DNA of 59,867 bases from Thermoleophilia bacterium UBA6103 (GTDB lineage Bacteria > Actinomycetota > Thermoleophilia > UBA2241). The stretch is taken from assembly GCA_002423545.1 (NCBI GenBank), contig DIWP01000022.1:94087-153953 (forward strand). Direction: 5' to 3'. Below are positions 57,924 to 59,867 of the stretch, piece after piece. Within the stretch, counting starts at the first letter, position 1, and each line of letters opens with the position of its first letter. The position numbers and the translations under genes are program-made. The notes under the pieces were generated by a model that saw only the letters and a list, made by a program, of their open reading frames with translations, was not told the DNA's origin and made no database searches.

Positions 57924-58538
57924 TTACCTGCCCTTGATGATCACGACGGAGTCTGTGGCACCGGGCACCGCGCCGCGGACCAGCAGGAGGTTGTTCTCGG
58001 CGTCGGTGCGCACCACGGTGACACCGAGCTGCGTGACCGTGCGGCTTCCCATGTGGCCGCTCATGCGCATGCCCTTGAACACACGCGCCGGATACGCGCT
58101 GGCGCCGATGGACCCCGGTTGACGGACGTTGTGCGAGCCGTGGGACTCGGGACCGCGAGCGAAGTTGTGACGCTTCACCGTGCCCTGGAATCCCTTGCCC
58201 TTTGACACGCCGGTGACGGTCACGGACTGTCCCTCGCTGAACGCCTGTACGGTGACGGTGTCGCCGACCGCCAGGTCGCCGCCGCCGCGGAACTCCGCCA
58301 GGTGTCGCTTGCCGTGCTTGATGCCGGCCTTGTGCAGATGGCCGAGCTCCGGCTTGCTGAGCGCCTTGTCCTTGCAGTCGCCGAACGCCATCTGCACGGC
58401 CTCGTAGCCGTCGTGCTCGGCGGTCTTGATCTGGGTGACCACGCACGGCCCAGCCTCGATGACGGTGACGGGGATCACGTTCCCCTCGTCATCGAAGAGC
58501 TGCGTCATGCCTCTTTTTCTGCCGATGATGCCGATCAT
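57924..58538 (-). CDS. rplC: Ribosomal protein L3
   Basis: The 204-residue protein begins MIGIIGRKRGMTQLFDDEGN and has GVSKGKGFQGTVKRHNFARG (with the Gln that is methylated in other bacteria) and HMGSRTVTQLGVTVVRTDAE. It starts 2 bases after the rpsJ stop. It is an early 50S assembly protein. Confidence 0.98.
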   Translation of the reverse strand: MIGIIGRKRGMTQLFDDEGNVIPVTVIEAGPCVVTQIKTAEHDGYEAVQMAFGDCKDKALSKPELGHLHKAGIKHGKRHLAEFRGGGDLAVGDTVTVQAFSEGQSVTVTGVSKGKGFQGTVKRHNFARGPESHGSHNVRQPGSIGASAYPARVFKGMRMSGHMGSRTVTQLGVTVVRTDAENNLLLVRGAVPGATDSVVIIKGR

Positions 58539-58540
58539 GG

Positions 58541-58849
58541 TCAGAGCTTGATCTCGATATGGACGCCGGCCGGGAGGTCGAGCCGCATGAGCTGGTCGAC
58601 CGTCTTGGGCGTCGGTTGATGGATGTCGATCAGACGCTTGTGCGTGCGGATCTCGAAGTGCTCGCGCGAGTCCTTGTCCTTGAACGGGCTCTTGATGACG
58701 CAGTAGACGTTCTTCTCCGTGGGGAGGGGCACAGGGCCCGAGATCGTCGCGCCGCTGCGCTGCGCCGTCTCCACGATGGACTGGGCGCTGCGCTCTATGA
58801 GCTCGTGGTCGTAACTCTTGAGCCGTATGCGGATCTTCTGTTGAGCCAC
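58541..58849 (-). CDS. rpsJ: Ribosomal protein S10
   Basis: The 102-residue protein reads VAQQKIRIRLKSYDHELIER, GATISGPVPLPTEKNVYCVI and LIDIHQPTPKTVDQLMRLDL. The GTG at 58849 has AAGG eight bases upstream; the longer frame crosses the upstream hairpin and is rejected. It is the first gene of the S10 operon. Confidence 0.98.
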   Translation of the reverse strand: MAQQKIRIRLKSYDHELIERSAQSIVETAQRSGATISGPVPLPTEKNVYCVIKSPFKDKDSREHFEIRTHKRLIDIHQPTPKTVDQLMRLDLPAGVHIEIKL

Positions 58850-58878
58850 TCTAGCTGCCTTCTCGCTCCTGTTCACGC

Positions 58879-58922
58879 GCCCGGGCGTGTCCCTCACGGG
58901 GGCGTGAGAGACACGCCCGGGC
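58879..58922 (-). terminator. 20-base hairpin between tuf and rpsJ
   Basis: The arms GCCCGGGCGTGTC and its complement continue through one mismatch to CTCACG/CGTGAG, making a 20-base stem with a GGGG loop, 18 bases after the tuf stop. There is no U-run. It should terminate tuf transcription or limit readthrough into the S10 operon. No rpsJ promoter is obvious between it and the start, so the stem may allow partial readthrough. Confidence 0.75.
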
Positions 58923-58940
58923 CGCACTGACTCCTGCGTC

Positions 58941-59867
58941 TTATTCGATGATCTCGGTGATGGCGCCGGCGCCGACCGTACGGCCGCCCTCACGGATGGC
59001 GAAGCGCTGGCCCTCTTCCATGGCGATCGGGGTGATGAGCTTGATCTCCATCACCGTGTTGTCGCCCGGCATGACCATCTCGACGCCCTCTTCGAGGGTG
59101 ATGACGCCGGTCACGTCGGTGGTGCGGAAGTAGAACTGCGGCCGATAGCCGTTGAAGAACGGCGTGTGACGGCCGCCCTCGTCCTTGGACAGCACGTAGA
59201 CCTGCGCCTTGTAGTGCGTGTGCGGCGTGATGCTGCCGGGCTTGGCGGCGACCATGCCGCGCTCCACCTCTTCGCGCTTGGTGCCGCGCAGGAGGATGCC
59301 GATGTTGTCGCCGGCACGACCTTCGTCGAGGATCTTGCGGAACATCTCGACGCCGGTGACCACCGTCTTCATCGGCTTCTCGCGCATGCCGATGATCTCG
59401 ACCTCCTCGCCGGTCTTGACGATGCCGCGCTCGACACGGCCGGTCGTCACGGTGCCGCGACCGGTGATGGTGAACACGTCTTCGATCGGCATCAGGAACG
59501 GCTTCTCGATGTCGCGCTCGGGCTCGGGGAGATACGTGTCCAGAGCCTCAGTGAGCTCGAGGATGCTCTTGCACCACTGGCAGTCGTCCTTGCCGCAGCC
59601 GCACTCGAGCGCCTTGAGCGCCGAGCCGCGCACGACCGGCAGATCGTCGCCGGGGAAGTCGTACTCGGTGAGAAGCTCGCGGACCTCCATCTCGACGAGA
59701 TCGAGCAGCTCGTCGTCGTCGACGAGGTCGACCTTGTTCATGTAGACGATGATGTGCGGCACGTTGACCTGGTGGGCGAGCAGGATGTGCTCACGGGTCT
59801 GCGGCATGGGGCCGTCGTCGGCGCCCACGACGAGGATCGCGGCGTCCATCTGGGCGGCGCCGGTGAT
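58941..59867 (-). CDS. tuf: Elongation factor Tu, C-terminal 308 residues (cut by window edge)
   Basis: The frame begins mid-protein at ITGAAQMDAAILVVGADDGP, has the NKVD box (YMNKVDLVDDDELL), domain II ITGRGTVTTGRVERGIVKTG and domain III HTHYKAQVYVLSKDEGGRHT, and ends VGAGAITEIIE. It delivers aminoacyl-tRNA to the ribosome. In domain I after SALKALE there is a Cys-rich insert, CGCGKDDCQWC, in place of the short loop of common EF-Tu. The GTP P-loop and switch I lie outside the window. Confidence 0.98.
   Translation of the reverse strand: MTGAAQMDAAILVVGADDGPMPQTREHILLAHQVNVPHIIVYMNKVDLVDDDELLDLVEMEVRELLTEYDFPGDDLPVVRGSALKALECGCGKDDCQWCKSILELTEALDTYLPEPERDIEKPFLMPIEDVFTITGRGTVTTGRVERGIVKTGEEVEIIGMREKPMKTVVTGVEMFRKILDEGRAGDNIGILLRGTKREEVERGMVAAKPGSITPHTHYKAQVYVLSKDEGGRHTPFFNGYRPQFYFRTTDVTGVITLEEGVEMVMPGDNTVMEIKLITPIAMEEGQRFAIREGGRTVGAGAITEIIE

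Overview
The window is a very GC-rich stretch (about 70% by eye) from a bacterial chromosome, most likely a high-GC Gram-positive (Actinomycetota). Pointers are the order mfd / PPIC foldase / mazG / eno, the block glmU-prs-rplY-pth, the metG-tatD-rsmA-ispE run, a zinc-type S14, general-stress L25 (Ctc), an LCP cell-wall ligase, frequent GTG starts, stop/start overlaps of the GTGA kind, and promoters that look leaderless. A free two-cluster ferredoxin and a one-knuckle MetG hint at an anaerobic or deep-branching lineage (Coriobacteriia or Thermoleophilia-like). The class cannot be fixed from sequence reading alone.

Layout. 1-6.6 kb (minus): start of eno, then mazG, a SurA/PrsA-like lipoprotein and mfd. 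6.7-11.8 kb: a module of exported proteins, namely a Ycf48-type beta-propeller, a papain-family protease with a structured mRNA leader, and on the plus strand a zinc phospholipase C. 12-18 kb (minus): pth, rplY, prs, glmU, a SulP anion transporter and tRNA-Gln. 18-23 kb (minus): ispE, rsmA, tatD, metG and a flavin reductase-like protein. 23.5-25.3 kb (plus): a 7TM-PAS-GGDEF diguanylate cyclase with a probable CTG start and a small unknown gene. 25.4-26.8 kb (minus): a PQQ-propeller lipoprotein. 27.2-30.1 kb (plus): class-III aminotransferase, Lrp/AsnC regulator and agmatinase-family ureohydrolase. 30.2-33.7 kb: a decayed defence island, with a truncated HsdR tail, an AbiEi/AbiEii type IV toxin-antitoxin pair whose toxin gene carries an in-frame TAG, and a Phd-like/HicA-like pair. 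33.8-36.6 kb (minus): homocysteine methyltransferase, rsmI, a SAM methyltransferase and ferredoxin. 36.7-38.9 kb: divergent ROK sugar kinase and LCP ligase. 38.9-59.9 kb (minus): tuf (partial), the complete S10-spc-alpha ribosomal supercluster with secY, adk, map, infA and rpoA, then an ECF transporter module (fused ATPase plus EcfT) and truA.

How it fits together. The ribosomal block is tightly coupled by 1-11 base overlaps. tuf upstream and rplQ near the end are each followed by a long GC-only hairpin without a U-tract, and infA has its own extended -10 promoter inside the block. Four ribosomal proteins (L4, S3, S5, S17) carry long low-complexity Lys/Ala- or charge-rich tails, L4 the most extreme with about 170 extra N-terminal residues.

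The points most worth following are the abiE locus (interrupted toxin plus an elaborate symmetric operator around a leaderless promoter), the structured leader of the secreted protease, the CTG-started diguanylate cyclase, the ribosomal protein extensions, and the asymmetric fused EcfA. I did not find one unambiguous, wholly new system. Functions below are family-level calls from visible motifs, with no database search.
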